DNA of 33,659 nt, taken from Neomegalonema sp. Lineage in GTDB: Bacteria > Pseudomonadota > Alphaproteobacteria > Rhodobacterales > Rhodobacteraceae. A program made the position numbers and the translations under genes. The notes beneath the pieces were generated by a model. The model was not told where the DNA came from, made no database searches, and worked only from the letters and a program-made list of their open reading frames with translations. Location: positions 1 through 33,659 of the forward strand of contig JALEGB010000076.1 of assembly GCA_022760355.1 (NCBI GenBank), given 5' to 3'. Positions 25,334 to 33,592 of the stretch are shown one piece after another; the first letter of the stretch is position 1, and each line of letters starts with the position of its first letter.

Positions 25334-26413
25334 ATGACTGATGCAAAACGCAGCTCCGCCAAGGCGGACGAGGCGCGGGCTCCCCGCGCGCAATCCACTC
25401 CCCAATCCACTCCCGATGCAGCGCCGGAAATGCGCACAGCCGCCTCCGAAGGGCCCATCTCGAGGGGGCGCCTGAAATTGGTCGATGCGGTTGGCGGGCT
25501 GAATGGCGCCGATCGCTCCATCCAAGCCGACCTCGCCATGGTTCTGCGCGTGGGTCTCGGCGCCGTCTTCCTTATCGGAGGGCTGGCGAAACTCTCCCGC
25601 CTGTGGTCGCCCGCTGCGGCGGAGGGGATCGTCACCCAGTATATGGGGCCAAGCGGCTACGTTAATCAGCTCTTCACGGAGTGGCTCTTCTCCGGCCCTC
25701 TCGGCGCGGTGCTGACGCCGTGGCTGTTTCTCAGCGCCCTGTCCGCCTTTGAACTTGTGGCCGGCGCAATGCTCATCGCCGGGCTGCTGATCCGACCGCT
25801 CGCCCTGATTTGGTCGCTCCTGCTCTGGAGCTTCGTCGTATCGCTGCCGGTTGTTACGACGCCGGGCGTTTCACCTGACCTCAAGACCTATCTCTCGCCA
25901 GCATTGATGGTGCAAATCCGCGATGTGACGCTCTCCGGCCTATTTGTCGTCCTCTACCATCTCGGCGCCGGCGCGCGCAGCGTAGACGCGACGCAGCTGG
26001 GCCAGCCGACGGCGCTCGGGCGCAACTGGGACGATCTCGGCCTGCTGCTGCGCTGGTCCTTGGCGCTGACGTTCCTGATCGGCGGTTTTTTCCACGGCTT
26101 CCACAAGGTTCCGACATTCGCGACGCCTGCGCTGCTGCTCGCCGCGATCGGCCTCGGTCTCTTGCTGGGCTGGAGGGTCCGAGCTTTCGCCGCCGCTGGC
26201 GCATTGACACTGCTGGTCTTCATGGCGAGCAAACTCGTCGGCGCATCGGGCGTGCTGGGCTATTTCAACTCTGTCAAAAGAGAGATCGGCCTATTGGGCG
26301 GGCTGGCGATTTTGGCTCTGGCGGGCGGAGGGCGTCACTTCCTCGCCGTAGATGCGCTGATCGCACGGCTCAAAGGCCACGAGACGCAGTCAAACGAAGC
26401 GCCAGGCGCATAA
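25334..26413 (+). CDS. Tandem DoxX-like inner-membrane protein
   Basis: The 359-aa product has a ~60-residue cytosolic-type N-terminus rich in Ala, Ser and Pro, then about eight membrane helices (68-86, 130-150, 153-172, 196-212, 238-254, 264-280, 284-302, 316-333). The two halves each begin with a similar helix: LRVGLGAVFLIGGLAKL and LRWSLALTFLIGGFFHGF. This points to two fused DoxX/MauE-like four-helix units. DoxX-type proteins are quinone-linked or thiol/metal-related membrane proteins of varied and mostly unproven role. It follows the CxxC-CxxC protein gene and ends at a strong terminator, so it closes that operon. The second half retains the glycine pattern, so it is not an obviously decayed copy. 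Confidence 0.88.
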   Translation: MTDAKRSSAKADEARAPRAQSTPQSTPDAAPEMRTAASEGPISRGRLKLVDAVGGLNGADRSIQADLAMVLRVGLGAVFLIGGLAKLSRLWSPAAAEGIVTQYMGPSGYVNQLFTEWLFSGPLGAVLTPWLFLSALSAFELVAGAMLIAGLLIRPLALIWSLLLWSFVVSLPVVTTPGVSPDLKTYLSPALMVQIRDVTLSGLFVVLYHLGAGARSVDATQLGQPTALGRNWDDLGLLLRWSLALTFLIGGFFHGFHKVPTFATPALLLAAIGLGLLLGWRVRAFAAAGALTLLVFMASKLVGASGVLGYFNSVKREIGLLGGLAILALAGGGRHFLAVDALIARLKGHETQSNEAPGA

Positions 26414-26421
26414 GCTGATCG

Positions 26422-26455
26422 GGCGAGCCTGCGCATGACGCGGGCTCGCCTTTTT
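26422..26455 (+). terminator. Strong intrinsic terminator
   Basis: GGCGAGCCTGCG (26422-26433) pairs with CGCGGGCTCGCC (26439-26450) with one mismatched position, around a five-base loop, followed by TTTTT (26451-26455). It ends the DoxX-like operon just before the convergent sulfotransferase gene. Confidence 0.93.
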
Positions 26456-26468
26456 CTGGCGGAGGGCG

Positions 26469-27947
26469 TCATTCCCGCACAGCGGACATAACATCCTGAT
26501 AGACATCGTCGCCCATCGCGCGCCACGCCTCAAACAGAGGCGCCAATTGCGGCTCATATCGCCGCCAGCGCGCCACTGAGCCTCTGTAGATGGGCTGCCG
26601 CACTTGCGCGATACTCGCAGTCAACACTGGTCTGTTGCTTTGCTGCGGGCTCAGACAGTCCGAGTGCCACTCTTGCCCCAGATGGGCCAGGCTGCGCCGC
26701 GCTTGCCCCTCGAGATCCTCCACGACGTCCTCATAGTCAACCTCAAGCAAATCCTCGCCCAACACCCGACGCCAGTGCGCCATTAAGCGCCGATGCCATG
26801 CGATGTAATGCGCCAAGCGCGGAAGGGTCTGCGCGTAGGGATGTCCACTCTGAAAGGACTGCAGATAACATGAAACTGCGACGTCGAGCGGATTGCGACG
26901 CGCATGGATAAAGCGAGCGTTGGGCAGGATCGCTTTGAGAAAGCCCACCAGCATAAAGTTGCCCGGCATTTTATCGAGCCAACAGAGCGACTCCGCCGCC
27001 TGGATCGCCGGCTTCACCAAGCTCACATAGCGCGCGCCAGCCGACTTTGCGTCATGTTTGGCGATCTCAGCCCAGAACCCCGCCGCGCGCGTCTGGCCAG
27101 GTTGCGGCGCCGCGTATTTCCGACGCAGCTCCTCGCAGATCATCGCCGCCTCCGACCGCTCGCCGGCGGCGTCAATGCGAGGATGGCGGCTCAATATTCG
27201 CTCAAGCAAGGTCGACCCCGATCGCGGCAACCCAATGATAAAGACCGGCCGCGCGTCCGGCGCCCCGAACTTTCGACGCGCGGTAAAAAAAGCGGCGTCG
27301 CAGGTCGACGCGATCTCATGGAAATAGTGCGCGATTTCGGACGGATCGTAGCGCCCCAGATGCAGCCGGTTCGCGCGCCCAAACTGCTCAAATGCGCGAG
27401 CGAGGTCCCCCTCCTTCTCCGCAATTCGTCCGAGCACCGTGTGAAAGACCAGCCGCTGTCGATCCGTCACAGTTCGGTTGGCCAGCACATGCGCGATCCG
27501 GGTGGCCAACTGCGGCCCCAGCTCCGGCCGCGCCCGTTGCAATACCTGATAGGCGTCCGGCGTCTCGGGAAAACGGGCGATACACCGCTCCGCATAAGCG
27601 GCCGCCGCCGCCTGGTCATTGACCCCCGCGCAGAGCGTTGCGAGCAGGCTGAGGATGCGCGGCTGGTCAGGGTGCTCCTGCGACAACGCTTCCAACATAG
27701 CGCGCGGTCGATCGACCTCGCCATAATGCTCATAGAGCAGCTGCGCATAGGTTACGCGCGCGTCCACCCAGCCCGGATCGCGCGCGATCAACCGCTCGAT
27801 AATCTGTCGCGCAGCGTCATAATTACGCTGTTGGCAGGCTCTTTCGAACGCAGCCGGCGACGTCTCAAACGGCGACGCGCTCGACTGTTTGCCGCCGGCG
27901 CCGCGTTTTGTCGGAGATTTTGCTGCTCGCTCGCGCGCTCGGGCCAT
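26469..27947 (-). CDS. TPR-sulfotransferase
   Basis: The 492-aa product has N-terminal helical TPR-like repeats (about 30-200) and a C-terminal sulfotransferase domain. The PAPS-binding 5' loop is GLPRSGSTLLE (239-249) and the 3'-phosphate motif is RNPLDVAVSCYL (351-362). Such proteins move a sulfuryl group from PAPS to an unknown acceptor, or are related P-loop enzymes; the TPR part may bind the target. There is no signal peptide, so it acts in the cytoplasm. The ATG at 27947 has GGGGAG four bases upstream; the upstream TTG in frame is less likely. It is a single gene, with a terminator at its far side belonging to the upstream operon. Confidence 0.92.
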   Translation of the reverse strand: MARARERAAKSPTKRGAGGKQSSASPFETSPAAFERACQQRNYDAARQIIERLIARDPGWVDARVTYAQLLYEHYGEVDRPRAMLEALSQEHPDQPRILSLLATLCAGVNDQAAAAAYAERCIARFPETPDAYQVLQRARPELGPQLATRIAHVLANRTVTDRQRLVFHTVLGRIAEKEGDLARAFEQFGRANRLHLGRYDPSEIAHYFHEIASTCDAAFFTARRKFGAPDARPVFIIGLPRSGSTLLERILSRHPRIDAAGERSEAAMICEELRRKYAAPQPGQTRAAGFWAEIAKHDAKSAGARYVSLVKPAIQAAESLCWLDKMPGNFMLVGFLKAILPNARFIHARRNPLDVAVSCYLQSFQSGHPYAQTLPRLAHYIAWHRRLMAHWRRVLGEDLLEVDYEDVVEDLEGQARRSLAHLGQEWHSDCLSPQQSNRPVLTASIAQVRQPIYRGSVARWRRYEPQLAPLFEAWRAMGDDVYQDVMSAVRE

Positions 27948-28020
27948 GCCGCTCCCCAATATCGAAACAGTGAGGGCCGCACCCTAGCCCCAACATGCTT
28001 TCTGGAAGCTTTCATCACGC

Positions 28021-28046
28021 AAAGGAGGGCCGCTCAGGGCCCTCCT
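28021..28046 (-). terminator. Terminator of the 29.3-28.1 kb operon
   Basis: AGGAGGGCC (28023-28031) and GGCCCTCCT (28038-28046) form a perfect nine-base stem with a six-base loop. On the minus strand the stem is followed by TTTGCG, a short U-run. It lies 57 bases past the stop of the 329-aa protein gene. Confidence 0.75.
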
Positions 28047-28103
28047 CCGCTCATTCACGCCCGTAGTTTGGCTGAAGCCCTACAGCCTCAGCTGCAACTT
28101 AAA

Positions 28104-29093
28104 TTAGGCCGCCTTGTCAAACTCGAGATGAACCATGGTTTGGTTCAGCAAAATATACGCGATCTCGCCAAAGGTAGCCGGACCGGTGAACGCGCCAGTC
28201 GATCGCCCCTCCAGATCGCCATAGAGGTAATTGAGCACGCAGTTGCAGGAGAAAGATTTGCTCCCGTCGCCCCGGATCTTATCCGCGAAGCTCGACGCGT
28301 AGCAGTCGATGGGCTTCGCGAAGCGATATTCGATGCCCGCCGTGACTGGAGCGTAGAAGCTGACTTCGCCTTTCTCGTCCGATACAGCGCTGATCGAAAC
28401 ATTCACCAGCGCGCCAGCGTAGTTCGCGACCAACGGCAACCGGGTGTCAATCTGATGAGACGCGATGTGTTCCGCCAGATTTACACGCTTCCCATCGACG
28501 ACAACGCTTGTCGCCGAGAAGCCGTCCTCATCAAACACGAATGACGACGCGTCGCTGTCGCCCTGCTCAAAGGGGCTCACGATATCGACGTTCGGCTGCA
28601 GCTCCTCCGGCAGTTCGACATAGATCGCGACGGCGCGATCGTCGAACGCCTCGCCCGTCGCGCCATTATAGACCTTTGGCGCTCGCTTGCCGATCTCATC
28701 CAGATGCACGCCAGCAATCCACCCCACGACAGGTTGTTCGAACAACCCCTCGTAGCGCGACGCCTCCATCGCAAACGCCGTATGCGCCTCGGAGAAGGCG
28801 GGGATAAGCAAGCCGGTGAACCCGTTCTGCGCCCGCCCCTGTGCGAGTGAGGGCAGTTCATCAACGCTTAGCGCGACAACGCGCGCTGCGGAGGCTTCGT
28901 CGATCTCCGAGCAGAACACGCGGTTCTTGTCGACCATGCCGCCTTGATCCGTCATGAAATAAACGGAAGTTCCGCCAATCCACGACCCCTTTGGCAGTTG
29001 CGCCAACGCTTCCTCGGATCCAGCGACCATAAGAACAGCGCCGCGCTCGATGACTTTTGCAGCCTCTTCCGGCGAGCAGATAAAGTTACGCAT
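28104..29093 (-). CDS. Conserved cytosolic protein of unknown function (329 aa)
   Basis: The product has no signal peptide or membrane helix and is acidic. The N-terminus reads MRNFICSPEEAAKVIERGAV, then LPKGSWIGGTSVYFMTDQGG, a pattern I associate with an uncharacterised alphaproteobacterial/proteobacterial family (possibly DUF6976; unverified) that resembles FIST-type sensor proteins in its KGSWIGG loop. The C-terminal third has Cys-x-Cys (FSCNCVLNYLYGDLEG), a possible metal or redox site. GGGGA lies six bases before the ATG. It follows the 68-aa gene by 20 bases, so they form a two-gene operon closed by a hairpin terminator. I assign no function. Confidence 0.85.
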   Translation of the reverse strand: MRNFICSPEEAAKVIERGAVLMVAGSEEALAQLPKGSWIGGTSVYFMTDQGGMVDKNRVFCSEIDEASAARVVALSVDELPSLAQGRAQNGFTGLLIPAFSEAHTAFAMEASRYEGLFEQPVVGWIAGVHLDEIGKRAPKVYNGATGEAFDDRAVAIYVELPEELQPNVDIVSPFEQGDSDASSFVFDEDGFSATSVVVDGKRVNLAEHIASHQIDTRLPLVANYAGALVNVSISAVSDEKGEVSFYAPVTAGIEYRFAKPIDCYASSFADKIRGDGSKSFSCNCVLNYLYGDLEGRSTGAFTGPATFGEIAYILLNQTMVHLEFDKAA

Positions 29094-29113
29094 GTTTTTC
29101 CCCTACAAGCCGT

Positions 29114-29320
29114 TTAGAGCAACGCGACGTCTTTTTGCGCGAAAGCATTTTTCTCGAAAAACTCAAATAGCTCGCGCGCTTTTTCGCGGAGGCTACCAGG
29201 GTTGGCTTTGACCTCTTGGCGCAAGCGCGTCAGCAACAGACGCGTCGCCAAGGTCGCCTTTCCCATGTCTTTATTATTCTGGATCGCCGCCACCCACTTC
29301 GGGTCATTCAGGTTCGGCAT
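29114..29320 (-). CDS. 68-aa protein, unknown, operon partner of the 329-aa protein
   Basis: The product starts MPNLNDPKWVAAIQNNKDMG and continues as two charged helices rich in Leu, Arg, Lys and Glu (ATRLLLTRLRQEVKANPG and LREKARELFEFFEKN). There is no signal peptide, cysteine or membrane helix. The ATG at 29320 is preceded by GGAG at seven bases; an in-frame start 18 codons upstream has weaker support. The helical form suggests a small oligomeric or adaptor protein bound to its operon partner; this is inference. Confidence 0.78.
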   Translation of the reverse strand: MPNLNDPKWVAAIQNNKDMGKATLATRLLLTRLRQEVKANPGSLREKARELFEFFEKNAFAQKDVALL

Positions 29321-29592
29321 TGAACTACTCCAATCGCCCAGCATTCCTATTAGGGGCGACGCTAACGAAATCAATTAAATAGAGAACTAACTTTCTTAAT
29401 TAACGACCGTGAAGCATGAGGAAAAAATCATAAATTTGAAATTGACTTACATCACATCAGCCCAAAAACTGGTCAAATAATACTGACATATCGGAGCCGC
29501 AGCTAAACACGGCCGACGCCAGATTTACGATTTAAGCAAAGATGGGGTGCGGCCCAATCAAAGCCGGCTCACAGCGGGCCGCCCCCAGGGCG
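29321..29592. other. AT-rich intergenic region upstream of the 68-aa gene
   Basis: No gene is supported. The region is AT-rich at about 29360-29470. On the minus strand it has TATGAT (29432-29427), a possible -10 box, and overlapping its -35 zone TTGACTTACATCAC (29442-29455), which matches eight of ten half-site bases of an FNR/FixK box (TTGAT-N4-ATCAA). The spacing is not the usual one for activation, so this is only a hint. The TTAATTAACG found at about 29394-29403 also occurs at about 11932-11941. Confidence 0.4.
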
Positions 29593-30654
29593 TCACTTCG
29601 TAATCGAAACAACAACCCGCCGATTTAATGCATGCGCCTCATCGGTATCTTCCTGACGCAGCAGTTCTTTTTCTCCGCGCCCCACACTACGAAGCCGTTC
29701 AGCTTTAACGCCTTCAGCGATGAGCCATGCTCGAACGGACGCCGCCCGACGCTCCGAGAGGGCGAGATTATAATCATCCTCGCCACGTGTGTCCGTGTGC
29801 CCAGCGATCAGAATTGACCATGAGGGATTGTCGCGCAGCGCCGTCAGCAAGGCGGTGAGTGTTTCAAATGAGTCCGGCCGCAGCTCCGCAGAGTCGAAGT
29901 CAAACCGAATACCATACAGCGTCGTCCGCCCCTTCTCGCTCAGATCCGATGCGACGCGCGCCGCTTCGCCTTCCGAACGGTCGCGCAGCGCAATCGAGGT
30001 CTCAATCTTGAAGTTTGACTGCGTCGTATGTCGCTCCGCAAAAAAGACATGCAGCCTGTAGGTTTGGCCCTTCTTGAGGCCAAGCTTATCGAGAGAAACG
30101 GACGCCCTCTGGGCCGAATGGACGCCGCCCAAATCAATCACCAGGCGACCATCAATATACACCCAAAGATCATCATCGCCGGTGAACGTAAAAACTTCTC
30201 CGCCCGTATACGTAAACTCGGTTCCGATCTCAAAGGTGAAATGGTAATTGTGAGAGCGGCCTTCGTTGCCAAATAAACGCTTATCAATCGGAAAAAAACT
30301 AGAGCTCGCATATGTGTAGACGCCGTCACCGTCCGGATCCTTCAGCGTAATCGTATGGCGAACTGCTTTGTTTATCTTGGGTATGGTCCGATACCACTGA
30401 TCAAAATTCTCTGCGCCACTGGTTGTGCGACTGCCCTTCCGACCAGCATAAACCGGCTTGCCATCCGGCCCGAGCCATTTGGTCACCAACCCGCGCTCCG
30501 TTGCGATGGCGCGCTCGAAGTCTGGATGCGCCGACTTAAAATCACGGACGACGCCCGTAAGCTTCAGTTCTTTCACCTCGGCGGACGCCGCCACGGGCAG
30601 GGCCATGACGCCCCCCAATAAGGCTGCGACGCCGATCTGCAAAAAAGAGCGCAT
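29593..30654 (-). CDS. Exported fibro-slime / OmpA fusion protein
   Basis: The 353-aa product has a signal peptide (about 1-25, ending AASA before EVKEL). Residues ~30-220 match the fibro-slime (PA14-like) domain: a [10 protein letters not shown] start and the hallmark [19 protein letters not shown] (159-177) with its acidic, probably calcium-binding triplet. Residues ~245-353 are an OmpA C-terminal domain with the peptidoglycan-binding motif [19 protein letters not shown] (286-304; Asp288, Arg303). So it is probably a periplasmic or outer-membrane protein bound to peptidoglycan that displays a ligand- or carbohydrate-binding domain. GGAGGAG lies five bases before the ATG at 30654; the frame stays open upstream but without a signal peptide. 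Fibro-slime domains are best known from Dictyostelium and Fibrobacter. Confidence 0.9.
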   Translation of the reverse strand: MRSFLQIGVAALLGGVMALPVAASAEVKELKLTGVVRDFKSAHPDFERAIATERGLVTKWLGPDGKPVYAGRKGSRTTSGAENFDQWYRTIPKINKAVRHTITLKDPDGDGVYTYASSSFFPIDKRLFGNEGRSHNYHFTFEIGTEFTYTGGEVFTFTGDDDLWVYIDGRLVIDLGGVHSAQRASVSLDKLGLKKGQTYRLHVFFAERHTTQSNFKIETSIALRDRSEGEAARVASDLSEKGRTTLYGIRFDFDSAELRPDSFETLTALLTALRDNPSWSILIAGHTDTRGEDDYNLALSERRAASVRAWLIAEGVKAERLRSVGRGEKELLRQEDTDEAHALNRRVVVSITK

Positions 30655-30907
30655 TGCTTCTCCTCCGGATATTTTCTCAACTGGCGCCGGCAGTCTCTCC
30701 CAACCATCGAAGTACTGTCTATCCACAAACCAGTGGCGAAGCGATCTTCCCCAAGACGCCGCGCCAGGGCCTTTTACTCGCCCAATTCCAACGCCACATT
30801 GCCTCAAACCATTTTGCGCCAAGCCAGCAGAGGAGGGCAGATCATGCGAACCGATATCCAGATCCACCGCAAGACACTTCCTATTTCCCTGAGCGAATGG
30901 ACGCATC

Positions 30908-32077
30908 ATGGGCTTTACCCTCTCGACGAACGGCGTATGCCGGATCGTCGCTTCTGAAGATTCCTGGATTGAAAGCAAAGCAGTCGCGCAGCTCGAGCAG
31001 ACAGCAGCTTCGCTTGGCATGATATCCGCGGTCGGCCTGCCCGACCTTCACCCTGGCAAAGGCATTCCGAACGGCGCCGCATTTCTGCACGCCGAACGCA
31101 TCTACCCGCATCTGATCGGCGAAGATGTCGGCTGCGGCTATGCGCTGTTTCGTCTGGACACGCCACGGCGCAAGCTGAAGCTGGATCGCGCTGTTGAGCG
31201 TCTCGCCACGCTAGAGACAGCGGCGGAGCAGTATCGTGACGCTGCGCTGGAGGCTGTCGGCGCGAAGGATGAGCCGAACTATCGACGCCATCTTGGCACT
31301 GTCGGCGGCGGCAATCACTTTGTCGAACTGCAGATGGTCGAGAACGCAACCGATGAGGCGGAAGTCGCAACGGATGAGCTGCTCATTCTCGTGCACTCAG
31401 GCTCACGCGGGCTCGGCGGGCGTTTGTTCCGTGACCAGACCGGCGCGCATGGCTCCGCCGGCTTTGACGGGCTCGACACGCCCGAGGCGCAAGCATGGCG
31501 CGCGCGCCACGATGATTGCGTCCGCTGGGCGAAGGCGAACCGGCTCGCGCTGGCGATGGGCGCTGCCAACCGGCTAGGGGCGGCGCTGGAGCCGCTCTTT
31601 GACGCGCCTCACAATCTTGTTGAACCGGCTCCAGACGGCGGCGGCTGGCTGCATCGCAAGGGCGTCCAATCTGCCGCTCTGCCGCAGCTGGTCGTCCCGG
31701 GGTCACGCGGCGACGCCTCGCATCTTGTGCGCCCGATCGCGCAGGCTGACGCGCTGTGGTCGATCGCCCATGGCGCTGGCCGCAAATGGGCGCGTTCGGA
31801 GGCGCGAGGCCGTCTCGGCAAAAAACGCACTGCCGATTTAGAAACGACGGCGCTTGGCTCGCGCGTAATTTGCGGCGATCGCGCGCTTCTGTTCGAGGAG
31901 GCGCCGGAGGCCTACAAATCGATCGACCGGGTTCTGGCCGATCTTGTGGAGGCGGGCCTTGCTGTCCCGCTGGCGCGACTACGCCCCCTGGCGACCTACA
32001 AGCTGCCGCCAGCTGAGGCGCGTCGCGCAACTGAACGAACCCGACAAAACGACAAGAAACGAGGTGGCCGCCGATGA
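30908..32077 (+). CDS. rtcB: RtcB-family RNA ligase paired with PrfH
   Basis: RtcB ligases join RNA ends with a 2',3'-cyclic phosphate or 3'-phosphate to a 5'-OH, using GTP and manganese. The 389-aa product carries metal ligands Asp73 and Cys76 (EDVGCGY), GGGNHF (133-138) with His137, HSGSRG (163-168), APHN (His235), PGSRGDAS, and AHGAGR (287-292) with His288 as the guanylated residue. Shorter than canonical RtcB, it fits the RtcB2 type that goes with PrfH. It overlaps prfH by four bases (ATGA). Published work links such pairs to repair of 16S rRNA cut near the decoding centre by toxins like colicin E3. The ATG at 30908 lacks a strong ribosome site, but an in-frame stop just upstream leaves it as the only ATG. 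Confidence 0.94.
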   Translation: MGFTLSTNGVCRIVASEDSWIESKAVAQLEQTAASLGMISAVGLPDLHPGKGIPNGAAFLHAERIYPHLIGEDVGCGYALFRLDTPRRKLKLDRAVERLATLETAAEQYRDAALEAVGAKDEPNYRRHLGTVGGGNHFVELQMVENATDEAEVATDELLILVHSGSRGLGGRLFRDQTGAHGSAGFDGLDTPEAQAWRARHDDCVRWAKANRLALAMGAANRLGAALEPLFDAPHNLVEPAPDGGGWLHRKGVQSAALPQLVVPGSRGDASHLVRPIAQADALWSIAHGAGRKWARSEARGRLGKKRTADLETTALGSRVICGDRALLFEEAPEAYKSIDRVLADLVEAGLAVPLARLRPLATYKLPPAEARRATERTRQNDKKRGGRR

Positions 32078-32712
32078 CTGAGCGCGCCTGGATCCAAATC
32101 ACCAGCGGCCGCGGCCCGGTGGAATGCGCCCGCGCCGTCGTGCTGCTGGCCGAACAGCTTCTGCGCGAATCCCATGCGGAGGGCCTAAGCGCCGAAATAC
32201 TCACAGTAGTAGACGGACCGCAGGCCGGCACCGCGGCCTCCGCATTGCTCGCCTGCGAGGGCGACGGGGCGCGCCGCTTCGCTTGGGCGCAGGCCGGGCA
32301 GGTTCAGTGGATTTGCAAGAGCCCCTACCGACCGGGGCACAAGCGCAAAAACTGGTTTGTCGGCGTCGGCGTCGTCGTCCCCCCTGCAGAGGATGGGCCG
32401 CTGAGGTTGGACAAGCGCGAATTGCGGGTGGAAACCTGCCGCGCCTCCGGCCCTGGTGGGCAGAACGTCAATAAACGCGACACCGCGGTGCGAATTGTCC
32501 ATCTGCCCACGGGGAAATCCGCCCAAGCGCAGGAAGAGCGCAGTCAGGCCCGCAACAAGGCGCTGGCGCTGGCTCGGCTCGCCGCACAGTTCACTGATGA
32601 GGCGGCGGCAGCGCGAGACAATCTCCGCGACGATCTCTGGCGCGCGCACACTGCGTTGGAGCGCGGCGACGCAGGCCGAGTATTTCGAGGGGAAAAGTTC
32701 CAACCCGGCTAG
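32074..32712 (+). CDS. prfH: Peptide chain release factor H (PrfH)
   Basis: The 212-aa product is a short class I release-factor relative lacking the codon-recognition domains of RF1 and RF2. It has the catalytic GGQ motif in RASGPGGQNVNKRDTAVR (GGQ at 128-130), which triggers peptide release in the ribosomal peptidyl-transferase centre. The N-terminal half has a ferredoxin-like fold character. Its start overlaps the rtcB stop, so the two are translated together. PrfH is proposed to free or split ribosomes with cleaved 16S rRNA so that RtcB can reseal it. The GGQ and following basic helix are intact. GAGGTGG lies a few bases upstream, inside rtcB. Confidence 0.95.
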   Translation: MTERAWIQITSGRGPVECARAVVLLAEQLLRESHAEGLSAEILTVVDGPQAGTAASALLACEGDGARRFAWAQAGQVQWICKSPYRPGHKRKNWFVGVGVVVPPAEDGPLRLDKRELRVETCRASGPGGQNVNKRDTAVRIVHLPTGKSAQAQEERSQARNKALALARLAAQFTDEAAAARDNLRDDLWRAHTALERGDAGRVFRGEKFQPG

Positions 32713-32854
32713 CCCCAACCGCCACGCACAGGGACACGCCGCCGCCGGCGCGTCCCACCTCTGATGACCGCTCAAGCGTCCAAACATTTTTCGAATGCGT
32801 CAGCTTGAGCTGCAGAGCCCCTCGAGCTAAAGGTTAAGCAACGGGGGAGGGGAC

Positions 32855-33244
32855 ATGTGCCCAAAATGCGAACCAACAGCCACATTCGAGCTTGATGTTC
32901 CCGAGCATCTGCGGGCGCGCGTTTCACGGAAGCTCGGCATCCCCCTGCTTTGGGACGTCGCCATCGAGACATTGCCGCGACCAAAGCGTATCGGATTGAT
33001 TTGGCTCGGCGTCGCCGCATGCCGACTATATCGCCGAATTCGCCCGGAGAGCATTGGCGCCCGCTGCGCATTTGAACCGAGCTGTTCCAGATTTTGCGAG
33101 CTCAGCATCCGTTTCTTCGGATTCCGCCGCGGCTTGCTCCTCACAATTGGCCGGCTCCGACGGTGCCGCGCCGATACGGGCGGCTTAGACCTGCCGCCCG
33201 GAATAAAATATGAATGGTGCGATTCACTGGAGGAGAAGTTATGA
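32855..33244 (+). CDS. yidD: YidD-like membrane insertion factor with CPxC N-terminal extension
   Basis: Residues ~46-116 of the 129-aa product match YidD: LIWLGVAACRLYRRIRPESI, then RCAFEPSCSRF (70-80), an amphipathic helix GFRRGLLLTIGRLRRCR and the GGLDLPPG end. YidD helps insert inner-membrane proteins with YidC. The first ~45 residues are an added soluble part starting MCPKC, not found in standard YidD of about 70-85 residues. Cys2 and Cys5 could bind metal. The usual yidD partners (rpmH, rnpA, yidC) are absent. The ATG has a GGGGAGGGGA ribosome site, and its stop overlaps the next gene's start. It may be a specialised paralogue rather than the housekeeping copy. Confidence 0.85.
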   Translation: MCPKCEPTATFELDVPEHLRARVSRKLGIPLLWDVAIETLPRPKRIGLIWLGVAACRLYRRIRPESIGARCAFEPSCSRFCELSIRFFGFRRGLLLTIGRLRRCRADTGGLDLPPGIKYEWCDSLEEKL

Positions 33245-33429
33245 GATACAAGGTCGAAGCAATCGGCGCAGCGTTCAATGATAAGGCGATAGAAGAGCTG
33301 TCTAGTCACCTCAATAATCAGGCAGATGGTGGCTGGGAGCTCCACACGGTCTTTTCCGTAGAAAAGAAAGGGTGCCTTGGCAGCTCAGAAGGCACGACTT
33401 ATTTGGCGGTGTATCGCCGGGTTAGTTAG
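33241..33429 (+). CDS. DUF4177-like small protein
   Basis: The 62-aa product starts MRYKVEAIGAAF, has the central GGWELHTVFSV motif and ends TTYLAVYRRVS, the alpha/beta pattern of DUF4177 proteins (a YKV strand, helix, GWEL strand and final aromatic strand). It overlaps the YidD-like gene by four bases (ATGA) and has GGAGGAG five bases before its ATG, inside that gene. There is no signal or membrane helix. The family function is unknown. Confidence 0.85.
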   Translation: MRYKVEAIGAAFNDKAIEELSSHLNNQADGGWELHTVFSVEKKGCLGSSEGTTYLAVYRRVS

Positions 33430-33508
33430 CTATTGGCCAGGCCAGAGCATACTTAGAGATCGCGTTGTTTCTTGTCGCGTTCACACAGTTCCAGCCACGT
33501 AGGCGCGC

Positions 33509-33548
33509 AAAAAGCCCCTCCCCGCATTTCTGCGTGGAGGGGCTTTTT
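33509..33548 (-). terminator. Terminator of the rRNA operon (works in both directions)
   Basis: AAAAAGCCCCTCC (33509-33521) pairs with GGAGGGGCTTTTT (33536-33548), with an inner CGCA/TGCG extension and a TTTC loop. The A and T runs give a U-tract on either strand. It sits 45 bases beyond the 3' end of the minus-strand 5S gene, so it most likely ends the rRNA operon, and it can also stop the plus-strand YidD/DUF4177 transcript. Confidence 0.93.
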
Positions 33549-33592
33549 GTATTTGTTCGTATAGAGAGAGCTTGCTGTGTGTTCTGATCAGG

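Noticed and set aside
26904..28544. A 546-aa open frame on the plus strand
   Set aside because: It is antisense to the sulfotransferase and the 329-aa protein genes, spans the terminator between them, and is extremely Arg-rich; a high-GC shadow frame.
30844..30957. A 37-aa plus-strand frame (starts [10 protein letters not shown]) before rtcB
   Set aside because: It overlaps the rtcB start out of frame, and no ribosome site or family supports it; a leader peptide role cannot be excluded but is not supported.
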